Shown one piece after another: positions 1 through 7,743 of a DNA stretch of 39,347 bases (position 1 is its first letter; each line of letters starts with the position of its first letter). A program made the position numbers and the translations under genes. Under the pieces are notes generated by a model. That model searched no databases. It was not told the origin of the DNA and saw only the letters and a list, made by a program, of their open reading frames with translations. The DNA is from Candidatus Epulonipiscium sp. (GTDB lineage Bacteria > Bacillota > Clostridia > Lachnospirales > Defluviitaleaceae): NCBI GenBank assembly GCA_012519955.1, contig JAAYPH010000196.1, positions 1-39,347 of the forward strand. Reading direction: 5' to 3'.

Positions 1-203
1 AAAAGGCAATAGAACAATATATAAAAAATCAATTACACGAAGATATGATGTCAGATCAAATAAGTCTAAAAGAATACATGGACCCTTTTAAGGGTAGCAA
101 GTAGAGAACTTTATGCAGCTGGCGGAACCAAAGGGTGCCTTAAGGCACAGCAGGTATCATGCCCTTATAGGGCTAGAGAAATACCACCAGCTAAGCTGGT
201 GGA
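1..203 (+). mobile_element. 3' end of an IS200-like (IS200/IS605 family) insertion sequence, truncated by the window
   Basis: The end of a transposase reading frame (stop at 102-104) is followed by about 100 bases with three tight hairpins: GTGCCTTAAGGCAC, GCCCTTATAGGGC, and a terminal 9-bp stem with CCACCAGCT at 184-192 and AGCTGGTGG at 194-202. A short non-coding tail ending in a subterminal hairpin is typical of IS200-type right ends, which TnpA recognises as single-stranded hairpins and which carry no terminal inverted repeats. The right boundary is inferred to lie just after the last stem, near 203. The left end is outside the window. The hairpin runs into the 3' end of the convergent exonuclease gene. 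Confidence 0.7.
3..104 (+). CDS. tnpA: IS200-like transposase TnpA, C-terminal fragment (5' end outside window)
   Basis: Only the last 33 codons are present, in the frame starting at base 3 and ending in TAG at 102-104. The C-terminal string DQISLKEYMDPFKG resembles, from memory, the conserved tail of small HUH/Y1 single-strand transposases of the IS200 group, where a helix with a YIxxQ pattern (here YIKNQ) precedes a SxKEYxDPF ending. The catalytic HUH motif and tyrosine would lie upstream, so it cannot be judged whether the copy is intact. The hairpin-rich tail after the stop supports the assignment. Confidence 0.7.
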   Translation, partial: KAIEQYIKNQLHEDMMSDQISLKEYMDPFKGSK

Positions 204-976
204 TATTTATTGTTATCTTCTATCATAAATTGATTTGTCTGGCCCATTTTATAGGCTAGCTTAATCATTTCCTTTTCTTCAGAACTGAGCTTACGATTAA
301 ACATTTTTTCAAATTGAAGAAATAAACTTCTTTTGTCTAAGCGTTTCTTAGTTTTAGGTTGAACCGATTTTTTTGCAGCAGAGAGCGTTGAGTAGTTATA
401 TGTTTCAGGCTTAATATCTTTAGAATATAATCGTTTAAATATTTCAGCAGTGTATGTGGCATCAAAAAGGGCATTATGGAACTCGTTATCCAGTGGAATA
501 TTTAGCATTTCCACGGCATTTCTTAGCCCTATACTGCTTCCGTTAGGATTATTTAAATGGGAAGCAGCTATGGATTGAATATCTATATATCTTTGAGGCA
601 GCCGTTTTTTATGAAGACGATGATATAAGGCATTTCTGTATAATTCTTTTAAATCCACAGTACCCCATACACAGAAAACATCATATTCACTGTCTATAAA
701 CTTTAAAAAGTTTTTATACACTTCAGAAAAACTTGGAGCATGACTTAAGTCCTCATTAGAAATCTTGGTCATATCCTTAACGAAAGGATGCAGACGCTTG
801 TAGATTTTAGGTTTAATTAAGGAATGAAAACATTCTACCGCTTCCAGCGACTCATTTAACTTGACAGCTCCGATTTCTACGATTTCAAAGGGGCATTTAG
901 GATTACTCACAGGCTTTCCCGTCTTTTTGAAATCATAGCCTTGATTAAATTCCAGGTCGAATATTATAAAATACAT
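191..976 (-). CDS. DEDDh 3'-5' exonuclease family protein (RNase T / DnaQ-like, KapD-type)
   Basis: A 261-residue protein with the exonuclease fold in residues 1-185. Exo I is FDLEFN (Asp7, Glu9), Exo II includes VDLKEL (Asp108), and Exo III is HNALFDATYTAEIF (His167, Asp172), which together give the full DEDDh set for two-metal 3'-5' hydrolysis. The basic C-terminal tail (about 205-255) has no recognised domain. The start is backed by GAGGAG 8 bases upstream. It lies 20 bases downstream of the PAP2 gene on the same strand and is probably co-transcribed with it. Its last residues (PPA) and its TAG stop fall inside the right-end hairpin of the IS200-like element, so the original C-terminus has probably been replaced. 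The substrate (RNA or DNA) cannot be told from sequence. Confidence 0.85.
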   Translation of the reverse strand: MYFIIFDLEFNQGYDFKKTGKPVSNPKCPFEIVEIGAVKLNESLEAVECFHSLIKPKIYKRLHPFVKDMTKISNEDLSHAPSFSEVYKNFLKFIDSEYDVFCVWGTVDLKELYRNALYHRLHKKRLPQRYIDIQSIAASHLNNPNGSSIGLRNAVEMLNIPLDNEFHNALFDATYTAEIFKRLYSKDIKPETYNYSTLSAAKKSVQPKTKKRLDKRSLFLQFEKMFNRKLSSEEKEMIKLAYKMGQTNQFMIEDNNKYPPA

Positions 977-996
977 TTGTATAACTCCTCAAATCA

Positions 997-1848
997 TTAG
1001 TTGTTTTTTTGTAAACGGTTCATAAAGAAAAAAGGAATTCCTGCAATAACCCATAAACAAATCAATGCATATTGTAGGAAGTAGGAAAGATTATTAGAAG
1101 GCAAAATAGCCTTAAGTCCATATTTTATAAGTACTAAAATGATAATACCTAACATCCAATGAAGGATTCTTCTTATAAAACTCCCTTGAATTTTAAAGTT
1201 TATGTATTTAGTTTCTATTAAATAGCCAAAAAATAATCCTATTATGCAGCCAAACATTTTGATTTCATTTTCACCGCGAACCCAAATAATGATCAGGGCC
1301 AAAGGTATAAAAATAAGAATAAAGATTAAAGACTTATGGGCCTTCTCAGCATAGTTCATTGCTGCATTTAGAACAACAAACCATATTAAAGAGAAAACAA
1401 TACCTCCAAACACATCGATCGGCCAATGAACGCCCAGATATAATCTCGACAATCCTACAAGAATAATCATTAGGGTCCCCAATATATACATCCACCTTTT
1501 ATGGATATAATTCATAATCATCATCCAAAAACCTGAAGCAGATTGAGTATGACCGCTGGGGAAAGAATAGCCTGTGGCAGTTTCTACACGGATCGAAGTA
1601 ATTCCTGATTCTCCTATTGGTCGTGTTGTATGAAAAAAGCTTTTTAACCCTGAATTAAAGATAACATTACTCAGTAAGAAAAATCCCAGTCTATAACCGA
1701 AGTCTTTATTAATACAGCAATATATAAAACTAAAAATAAGCACTAAAAAAATTTCTTCCCCGGTTAGAGTAATCAGTTCAAAAAACTGATCCAGAAAATC
1801 AGAACGAAAAGCTTGAATATATTTTATGATCTCAAGTTGTATTTCCAT
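997..1848 (-). CDS. Membrane PAP2-superfamily phosphatase
   Basis: A 283-residue integral membrane protein with all three PAP2 acid-phosphatase signatures: KSFFHTTRP (Lys69, Arg76, Pro77), PSGH (97-100) and SRLYLGVHWPID (Arg135, His141, Asp145). Hydrophobic helices flank these motifs, and about three more follow in the C-terminal 120 residues. The family dephosphorylates lipid phosphates such as phosphatidic acid or undecaprenyl pyrophosphate on the outer face of the membrane; which one applies here is not visible. The start is supported by GAGGTG 5 bases upstream. It is the first gene of a minus-strand pair with the exonuclease, after a hairpin that ends the preceding gene. Confidence 0.9.
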   Translation of the reverse strand: MEIQLEIIKYIQAFRSDFLDQFFELITLTGEEIFLVLIFSFIYCCINKDFGYRLGFFLLSNVIFNSGLKSFFHTTRPIGESGITSIRVETATGYSFPSGHTQSASGFWMMIMNYIHKRWMYILGTLMIILVGLSRLYLGVHWPIDVFGGIVFSLIWFVVLNAAMNYAEKAHKSLIFILIFIPLALIIIWVRGENEIKMFGCIIGLFFGYLIETKYINFKIQGSFIRRILHWMLGIIILVLIKYGLKAILPSNNLSYFLQYALICLWVIAGIPFFFMNRLQKNN

Positions 1849-1888
1849 TTTCGCACCTCAACAAAAGTATCTATAATATTATAGTATA

Positions 1889-1914
1889 AAACCGCTCGAC
1901 CAATTCGAGCGGTT
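1889..1914 (-). terminator. Hairpin terminator downstream of the small membrane protein gene
   Basis: A perfect 10-bp stem (AACCGCTCGA at 1890-1899, TCGAGCGGTT at 1905-1914) with a 5-base loop. On the minus strand it is followed by TTTTAT. It sits between the stop at 1955 and the PAP2 start at 1848. The U-run is short, so read-through is possible. Confidence 0.6.
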
Positions 1915-1954
1915 ATCATAGGAATCACTTTAAAATGCTATAGAACAGTTCTTG

Positions 1955-2395
1955 TTATAGAGTTTGTGCATATGTTTGTTCTACTTTTTCCAAAAAAGGA
2001 GCAAAAGTCTCATCGGAAAATTGAATGCCTTCATTAGAATGATAAAGAGGTATAGTGCTGTTGTTTATATAATAGTATAGAGAAGAGATGCCTGTGCTCG
2101 GAACATAAACATAAATAAGATCACCCACTAATTTTTGAGATGCAGCCCGTTCCTTTTCTATTCTCAAATAAGGAATAAATCCTTCTGGAACCATGCTTTC
2201 ATCAGGAAACATTTGATCAGGAATATCAGAAATCACAGCATCACTTTCAACGATAGACTTGATCATTTTATCTAAAGAAACACTGGATTTATTGTTTACT
2301 TTGCCAGAAGCGTGATTGTATCCAGCAAAACCAGATAATATTATAAATAATCCTACAAATAACCAAATAAATCTTTTACCGTTGTTTTCATTCAT
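1955..2395 (-). CDS. Small membrane-anchored hypothetical protein
   Basis: 146 residues, not recognised. The N-terminus (residues 1-30) has a basic start and a single hydrophobic segment, FIWLFVGLFIILSGFAGY, without a clear signal-peptidase site. It therefore looks like a signal anchor with about 115 residues outside the cell. The rest is mildly acidic, with no cysteines and no known catalytic motif. GGAGGT lies 7 bases upstream of the ATG, which supports the start. It is divergent from the L,D-transpeptidase gene and shares a 201-base intergenic region with it, so a role at the cell surface is a fair guess but unproven. Confidence 0.7.
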   Translation of the reverse strand: MNENNGKRFIWLFVGLFIILSGFAGYNHASGKVNNKSSVSLDKMIKSIVESDAVISDIPDQMFPDESMVPEGFIPYLRIEKERAASQKLVGDLIYVYVPSTGISSLYYYINNSTIPLYHSNEGIQFSDETFAPFLEKVEQTYAQTL

Positions 2396-2527
2396 TATTT
2401 AGACCTCCATCTTCATTCGTAGTTTTGAATAAGCCTCATGAACAGTAGTATAGCAGTTTTGTTTTTTAAATTCAATGATCTAACATATATTTTATGTATT
2501 TCTTTCAAAACAATTGTAAAAAATCGC

Positions 2528-2556
2528 TTGAAATAATTTACAATAATTGGTATTAT
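2528..2556 (+). promoter_or_regulatory. Sigma-A type promoter for the L,D-transpeptidase gene
   Basis: A TTGAAA -35 box (2528-2533) and TATTAT -10 box (2551-2556) are separated by 17 bases. Each matches consensus at 5 of 6 positions. An AGGAGG ribosome binding site follows at 2584-2589, before the ATG at 2597. Confidence 0.65.
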
Positions 2557-2596
2557 ATTTGTAATTTACATTAATAAACTTATAGGAGGACTGGGA

Positions 2597-4759
2597 ATGG
2601 AAACAAAAAACTTACTTTTGTTTCGGTTTTATAAGACATTCTTTATACTGGCAATCATCCTAGTATCATTCATCGGGTTCAATACTATTTTTGTATATGC
2701 AGATGAGACGAATACATCTCTTACCGAAGAGATTAATGAAGAAGTGGGCGAAGAAGAAAGTTTTGGACAAGAAGAAGCCTTCGAAAAAGAAATAGAAGTA
2801 GATGATAAAGAAGAATCAGAAAATATTCAAGAAAATAATATTGAAGAAGAGACTGTGAAAGAAGAAACGATAGAAGAAACCAAAAGAATAGAAATTACTT
2901 TAGAAGAATGTATTAAAGAACTTTTTAAAATGTATAATCCCAATGAAATAAAAATGCCTTTAAATGATGAGTATATCCTATATGGGGAAAATCAAGGATT
3001 TTTAAAAGGTATTCCCGATAGAAATAAGGATCAACTCCTTACAAGAGGAAATTTAGCGAGAATTATTTGCAATGTACTTAATATCCAGCCGATTTATTCT
3101 AAAGATCCCCTTTTTAATGATATTAAAGGTCAATTGAACGAGGAGTACATAAAAGCAGCTTATGCAGAATATTTAATGGATGGTATTACTGCATCAAGCT
3201 TTTCACCCAACAGTACAGTAAAAAGAGATGAGTTCGAAAAGATTATAGAGAACCTAAAAAGCTATAAAGAAAATCCCAAAGATTTTAAAGAAAAAATGAA
3301 AGCTCAATCGGGCAATGAGAAAGCAGAAAAGATCAAAAAACTCTTATCCATGAGTACATATAAAAGTGCCGCGAAGAAAATAGAAACTGGAACATTTATG
3401 GGCATTTTAGAAAAAAGTAAAGGTAAAACCTTTATAAATGGTTATGAGATTCCATCTTTCACATATAATAATTCTACTGTGGTTCTTTTATCCGATTTAA
3501 AAAACTACGGATTTAATTTAGAGTGGAATGATGGGCTTAAAGCAATTTTTGTACATAGGGCTGTTGACAAGAACATAACAGGAATAGATTCAGGAGAAAT
3601 AAAGAAAAAAGAAGAGAGTTTAATCAATAAAGAAGTTGTTTATACGAATATATCTGTCTACGCAGGCAATAGAAGAATTCCCTGTTATAGTGTAGACAAT
3701 TCTTCAATCATATATATTAATGATTTATCTCCGTTTGGAAATGTGGTTTGGAACGGAGAACGAAAAGAAGTAAATGTGACTTTAAACAATGATGTGTTTA
3801 AAGACGGATTGAATATCAAGCTGTTGGGAAATAAAGTATATAATTATTATGATACGGCTATTGATGTGGAAGTCGTTCATCTTTGGTATGATGAAAAAAA
3901 TAAAGCTTTCAGTACCGAGGCAGACGTTTTCTATGGAATTCCCAGGAATGGCTATGAAACCATTCATTTAGAAAAGTATGAATCCTACGAGAAGAAAATT
4001 TACTTTGGAACAATCATTAAAAAGACAAATTTAATAGAAAATCGTTTGTACGAAAATGATATCAACTATTATAAATCACAAAGAATCATTGACTATGTAT
4101 GCGGTGTTTCAAAGGATTCGGATGAGTATTTGTTTTCTTTAGTAAAGCCTTCAATTATTATCGGCACAATGAAAAGGGCAGCCGGAGGCTTTAATAAAGG
4201 AGAAAAAGTGGAGATATTATATGGCGAAGACGGAAGCTGGTATCAATGCAAAAGTGTATCTACAGGAAAAACAGGAAGAATACCTTGGGGTTCCGTTTCC
4301 ATTCCGCCGGATCCTCCGACCAATAAAAATCAAATGACTAAAGAACAGCTGGAAGCTTTTGTGAACAAAAAAGGCTTTACAAGTCAGACCAATTATTTCG
4401 TATGGACAGATTTAGACAGACAAATCACCCATGTATTTAAAAAAGAAAACGGTAGATGGAAACTTGTCCGCAGCATGCTTTGTTCTACGGGACGCAACAT
4501 TACTCCGACTCCAAGAGGCTTCTTTACCATCAAAGAACGGGGAGCATATTTTGGAAAAGGGTATATGTGCAAAAATTGGGTTCAGATTTGGGGAGATTAT
4601 TTATACCATTCTGTAATTATGGATGTAACCGGCACTTACATTTTAGAAAATAATGTTTTAGGTAAAAGGGCGTCCCATGGGTGTATAAGATTTTCCCTTG
4701 AAAACAGTAAATGGTTTTATGATACCATTCCAAGACATACAACCGTATGGATTAATTAG
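2597..4759 (+). CDS. Secreted multidomain L,D-transpeptidase (YkuD fold) with SLH-like, stalk and SH3-like modules
   Basis: 720 residues. A signal peptide covers 1-36 (hydrophobic core, then VYA/D). A very Glu-rich linker runs from about 40 to 105. Residues about 125-220 resemble S-layer homology repeats (GFLKGIPDRNKD, then a second copy with YLMDGITASSFSPNSTVKRDEF). Residues about 280-400 resemble copper-amine-oxidase N-terminal stalk domains, as in WNDGLKAIFVHR. An SH3-like segment (GEKVEILYGEDGSWYQC) follows near 530. The C-terminus is a YkuD domain with SHGCIRF (His694, catalytic Cys696, Arg698). L,D-transpeptidases make 3-3 peptidoglycan cross-links or attach proteins to the wall, here outside the membrane. 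It has its own promoter. The last 8 bases overlap the convergent gene. Confidence 0.9.
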   Translation: METKNLLLFRFYKTFFILAIILVSFIGFNTIFVYADETNTSLTEEINEEVGEEESFGQEEAFEKEIEVDDKEESENIQENNIEEETVKEETIEETKRIEITLEECIKELFKMYNPNEIKMPLNDEYILYGENQGFLKGIPDRNKDQLLTRGNLARIICNVLNIQPIYSKDPLFNDIKGQLNEEYIKAAYAEYLMDGITASSFSPNSTVKRDEFEKIIENLKSYKENPKDFKEKMKAQSGNEKAEKIKKLLSMSTYKSAAKKIETGTFMGILEKSKGKTFINGYEIPSFTYNNSTVVLLSDLKNYGFNLEWNDGLKAIFVHRAVDKNITGIDSGEIKKKEESLINKEVVYTNISVYAGNRRIPCYSVDNSSIIYINDLSPFGNVVWNGERKEVNVTLNNDVFKDGLNIKLLGNKVYNYYDTAIDVEVVHLWYDEKNKAFSTEADVFYGIPRNGYETIHLEKYESYEKKIYFGTIIKKTNLIENRLYENDINYYKSQRIIDYVCGVSKDSDEYLFSLVKPSIIIGTMKRAAGGFNKGEKVEILYGEDGSWYQCKSVSTGKTGRIPWGSVSIPPDPPTNKNQMTKEQLEAFVNKKGFTSQTNYFVWTDLDRQITHVFKKENGRWKLVRSMLCSTGRNITPTPRGFFTIKERGAYFGKGYMCKNWVQIWGDYLYHSVIMDVTGTYILENNVLGKRASHGCIRFSLENSKWFYDTIPRHTTVWIN

Positions 4760-5558
4760 ATTTATCTCTGGCAAGACTTCTAAGTTTCTTAGAAATTTTT
4801 ATAGCTGCATAAATTTCTTGATACTGTGTAGAGTCTAATTCTTCAATATAATTTTTAACATAATTTTTTGAACTGATTCCATTAGATACTACGAAATCCA
4901 CGGCTTTATTATAGGCAATAGCAGCTTTTATAGGAGAAGAGTAAACCCCTACGGTCCAGGTGCCATATATATTAATTCTGGTTACATAAACCAATTTGTT
5001 TTTTCTGAATTCTTTGCATACCCCATGATAGGGATTGATTACTTCTATATTATAATGCCTGAAATCGTGATAGTCTCCGTTTTTAAAGCGATAATCCCTG
5101 CCCTTAACAGCAAAGTTTCTAATACCGTAGCGGTTTAATATATTCTGCTGAACCCCGTAGTCATTTACAAAAAAGTACCCATTTTTTCTGTGAATTTTAT
5201 GAGACGCATAATAAAATAAATCATCTGCATCAAATTTAAGCTCTGTATGAGGATCTAAATAATAAGAAAAATAATATTTATGGAGATAAATGGGATTACC
5301 GAAATAATACCCATTATCCCTAAAATTATGGATAATGACCCATTTTTCAAAAGAAAGCATATGATCCTTAGAATAACTTGAAAGGGTTGAGGTTTTATTA
5401 AACAATACTTCATATGCTTCTAAATAAGCCTTATGGGCTAACTCGGGAGTATCAAAACTTCCTAAACTAATATGTTTGTTTTTATAAGTAATGGATGAGC
5501 GGTAATACGCTTCTCCATTTTTTTTATATGCCTTAAACACTCCTGTTAGTTTTTCCAT
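4752..5558 (-). CDS. Hypothetical protein with two AP2/ERF-like DNA-binding-type domains
   Basis: 268 residues. The N-terminal 50 residues match the AP2 pattern: a three-stranded sheet ending in ISLGSFDTPELAHKAYLEA, comparable to the LGTFDTAEEAARAY of AP2 domains. A second, more divergent copy lies near 190-240 (YVTRINIYGTWTVGVYSS, then AAIAYNKAVDF). The middle, rich in Tyr, Phe and basic residues, is not recognised, and no HNH motif is visible. In bacteria and phages AP2 domains usually accompany homing endonucleases, so a free-standing two-copy protein is unusual. The ATG at 5558 is chosen because GAGG lies 9 bases upstream; a TTG five codons earlier is possible. Function unknown; DNA binding is inferred. 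Confidence 0.7.
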   Translation of the reverse strand: MEKLTGVFKAYKKNGEAYYRSSITYKNKHISLGSFDTPELAHKAYLEAYEVLFNKTSTLSSYSKDHMLSFEKWVIIHNFRDNGYYFGNPIYLHKYYFSYYLDPHTELKFDADDLFYYASHKIHRKNGYFFVNDYGVQQNILNRYGIRNFAVKGRDYRFKNGDYHDFRHYNIEVINPYHGVCKEFRKNKLVYVTRINIYGTWTVGVYSSPIKAAIAYNKAVDFVVSNGISSKNYVKNYIEELDSTQYQEIYAAIKISKKLRSLARDKSN

Positions 5559-5633
5559 TGTAACCATCCTCAAGAATCAATTGTATGTCTTTACTATACC
5601 ATAGAGTTAAATATTTATAAATACTAATTGGAC

Positions 5634-5662
5634 TTGACACGAACGTTTGTTGCCGTTACTCT
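5634..5662 (+). promoter_or_regulatory. Promoter region of the topoisomerase operon
   Basis: A perfect TTGACA -35 box at 5634-5639 with a weak -10 candidate TACTCT at 5657-5662, 17 bases away. The weak -10 fits a promoter that needs or responds to a regulator. The gap holds a LexA-like sequence, listed separately. GAGGAG precedes the ATG at 5696. Confidence 0.5.
5640..5653 (+). promoter_or_regulatory. Possible LexA/DinR-like operator between the -35 and -10
   Basis: CGAACGTTTGTTGC matches 10 of 14 positions of the Bacillus DinR box CGAACATATGTTCG. The left half-site GAAC is intact and the right half-site is degenerate (GTTG rather than GTTC). The position directly after the -35 hexamer suits repression. 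It could be chance. Confidence 0.3.
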
Positions 5663-5695
5663 AATGAGAGAAAAGAATATAGAGGAGCTTTACTT

Positions 5696-7675
5696 ATGCC
5701 AAAACATAAAAAAGAAAACGGATATGGGAACGATAGTATATCATTATTAAAAGGAGCTGACCGTGTTAGGTTAAGACCCAGTGTTATATTTGGTTCTGAC
5801 GGACTAAGCGGATGTCAGCATGCATTTTTTGAAATACTCGCCAATTCCATTGATGAAGCAAGGGAAGGTTTTGGAAATAGAATAGAGGTCACATTATTTA
5901 AAGACCACTCTATTATGGTTCGAGATTATGGCAGGGGAATCCCCTTAGATTATAATGAGAAAGAACAAAGATACAATTGGGAATTGGTTTTTTGTGAACT
6001 TTATGCTGGGGGAAAATATGACAACAATACTGGTGAAAACTATGAATTTAGCTTAGGATTAAATGGCCTTGGAAGCTGTGCCACTCAATATAGTTCAGAA
6101 TATATGGATGTCACTGTATATCGGGATGGCTTCAGATATGATTTGCATTTTGAAAAGGGCAATAATATCGGAGGCATGAAAAAGGAAAAATGCGATCCAG
6201 GCTATACAGGAACCATTATAAAATGGAAGCCGGATATAGAAGTTTTCACGGATATTCGTATACCGATTACTTATTTTCAAGAAACTTTAAATAAGCAAGC
6301 AGTGGTGAATGCAGGGTTAACTTTTGTATTCAGGGATGAATTTGAAGCTAAAACTTATGAATATCGCTATGAAAACGGAATCATAGATTATATCAAAGAA
6401 ATCAGCCAGGATAAAAACTTTTCCTCCATTCAATTTTTTGAAACCGAAACAACGGGAAGAGACAGAGAGGATAAACCTGAGTATAAAGTAAAAATGCAGA
6501 TTGGCTTTTGCTTCAGCAATGAAATTAATCTGTTGGAGTATTTTCATAACTCCAGTTTCTTAGAGTACGGCGGTGCACCGGATAAGGCTGTAAAAAGTGC
6601 CTTTGTATATGCCATTGACCAATACTTAAAATCAGAAAATAAATATAATAAGAGCGAAAAGAAGATTACTTTTACGGATGTTCAGGACAGTCTGATTTTA
6701 GTAAGCAATTCTTTTTCTACGATTACGAGTTATGAAAATCAAACGAAGAAAGCGATTACCAATATTTTTATTCAAGAAGCCATGACCGCTTTCCTGAAGA
6801 AACAGCTGGAAGTTTACTTTATAGAAAACAAAGACGAAGCTGAAAAAATTGCAAATCAGGTGCTCATTAATAAAAGAAGCCGCGAAAAGGCAGAAAAAAC
6901 TCGCATTGACATCAAAAAGCAATTAGGAGGCAAAATCGATGTTGTCAATCGAGTAAAAAAATTCGTGGATTGCAGAACTAAGGATGTTTCAAAGAGAGAA
7001 TTGTATATTGTTGAAGGAGATTCTGCCCTGGGTTCTTGTAAGATGGGAAGAAATGCGGAATTCCAGGCGATTATGCCCGTTAGAGGTAAAATATTAAACT
7101 GTTTAAAAGCAGACGACCATAAAATATTTAAAAGTGAAATCATAACTGATCTCTTAAAAGTCCTGGGCTGCGGTGTAGAACTTCACAACAAACATACCAA
7201 AGACCTTCATACCTTTGACCTAAACAAACTTAGATGGGATAAAATCATTATATGTACCGACGCAGATGTGGATGGATATCAGATCCGTACATTGATTTTA
7301 ACCATGCTGTATAGATTGGTGCCCACATTAATTGAAAAGGGTAAAGTCTATATTGCAGAAACGCCCTTATATGAAATCAGAACGAAGAAAAAGACCTGGT
7401 TTGCATATAATGAGTCAGAAAAAAATCGTATTTTATCTCATATAAAAGGGCACTATACCATCCAGCGTTCAAAAGGTCTTGGTGAAAATGACCCTGATAT
7501 GATGTGGGAGACAACCATGAATCCGGAGACAAGGAGATTAATCCAAATCCTTCCGGATGATATAGAATTAACGAAGGAAATCTTTGAAATGCTGTTAGGA
7601 GATCGTTTAACGGAAAGAAAAAATTATATTTCTGAATTTGGTCATCTTTATTTAGATCATATGGACGTTATATAA
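5696..7675 (+). CDS. Type IIA DNA topoisomerase subunit B (ParE/GyrB-like ATPase and TOPRIM subunit)
   Basis: 659 residues, close to ParE length. A GHKL ATPase begins with EILANSIDEA, then DYGRGIP, a lid region (GLNGLGSCATQYSS), and the QTK loop in YENQTKKAI. The TOPRIM domain starts at ELYIVEGDSALGS, with PVRGKILN and the metal-binding DADVDGYQIRTL, followed by SKGLGEND. Most family members have EGDSAGGSAK and DADVDGAHIRTL, so this is a diverged paralogue rather than the housekeeping GyrB. With the next gene it should form the A2B2 enzyme that passes one duplex through another using ATP. GAGGAG sits 9 bases before the ATG. The 68-base gap to subunit A has no terminator. Confidence 0.9.
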   Translation: MPKHKKENGYGNDSISLLKGADRVRLRPSVIFGSDGLSGCQHAFFEILANSIDEAREGFGNRIEVTLFKDHSIMVRDYGRGIPLDYNEKEQRYNWELVFCELYAGGKYDNNTGENYEFSLGLNGLGSCATQYSSEYMDVTVYRDGFRYDLHFEKGNNIGGMKKEKCDPGYTGTIIKWKPDIEVFTDIRIPITYFQETLNKQAVVNAGLTFVFRDEFEAKTYEYRYENGIIDYIKEISQDKNFSSIQFFETETTGRDREDKPEYKVKMQIGFCFSNEINLLEYFHNSSFLEYGGAPDKAVKSAFVYAIDQYLKSENKYNKSEKKITFTDVQDSLILVSNSFSTITSYENQTKKAITNIFIQEAMTAFLKKQLEVYFIENKDEAEKIANQVLINKRSREKAEKTRIDIKKQLGGKIDVVNRVKKFVDCRTKDVSKRELYIVEGDSALGSCKMGRNAEFQAIMPVRGKILNCLKADDHKIFKSEIITDLLKVLGCGVELHNKHTKDLHTFDLNKLRWDKIIICTDADVDGYQIRTLILTMLYRLVPTLIEKGKVYIAETPLYEIRTKKKTWFAYNESEKNRILSHIKGHYTIQRSKGLGENDPDMMWETTMNPETRRLIQILPDDIELTKEIFEMLLGDRLTERKNYISEFGHLYLDHMDVI

Positions 7676-7743
7676 ACCTTTATTGAATAAGAAAAACTCT
7701 CATCACAATTTTTTGGACATTAGAAATACAAAGGAGCAAAACA

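Noticed and set aside
110-203. Riboswitch or attenuator made of three hairpins with an alternative pairing between 117-125 and 184-192
   Set aside because: No gene starts downstream on that strand, and the position right after an IS200-type transposase stop fits the element's right end better.
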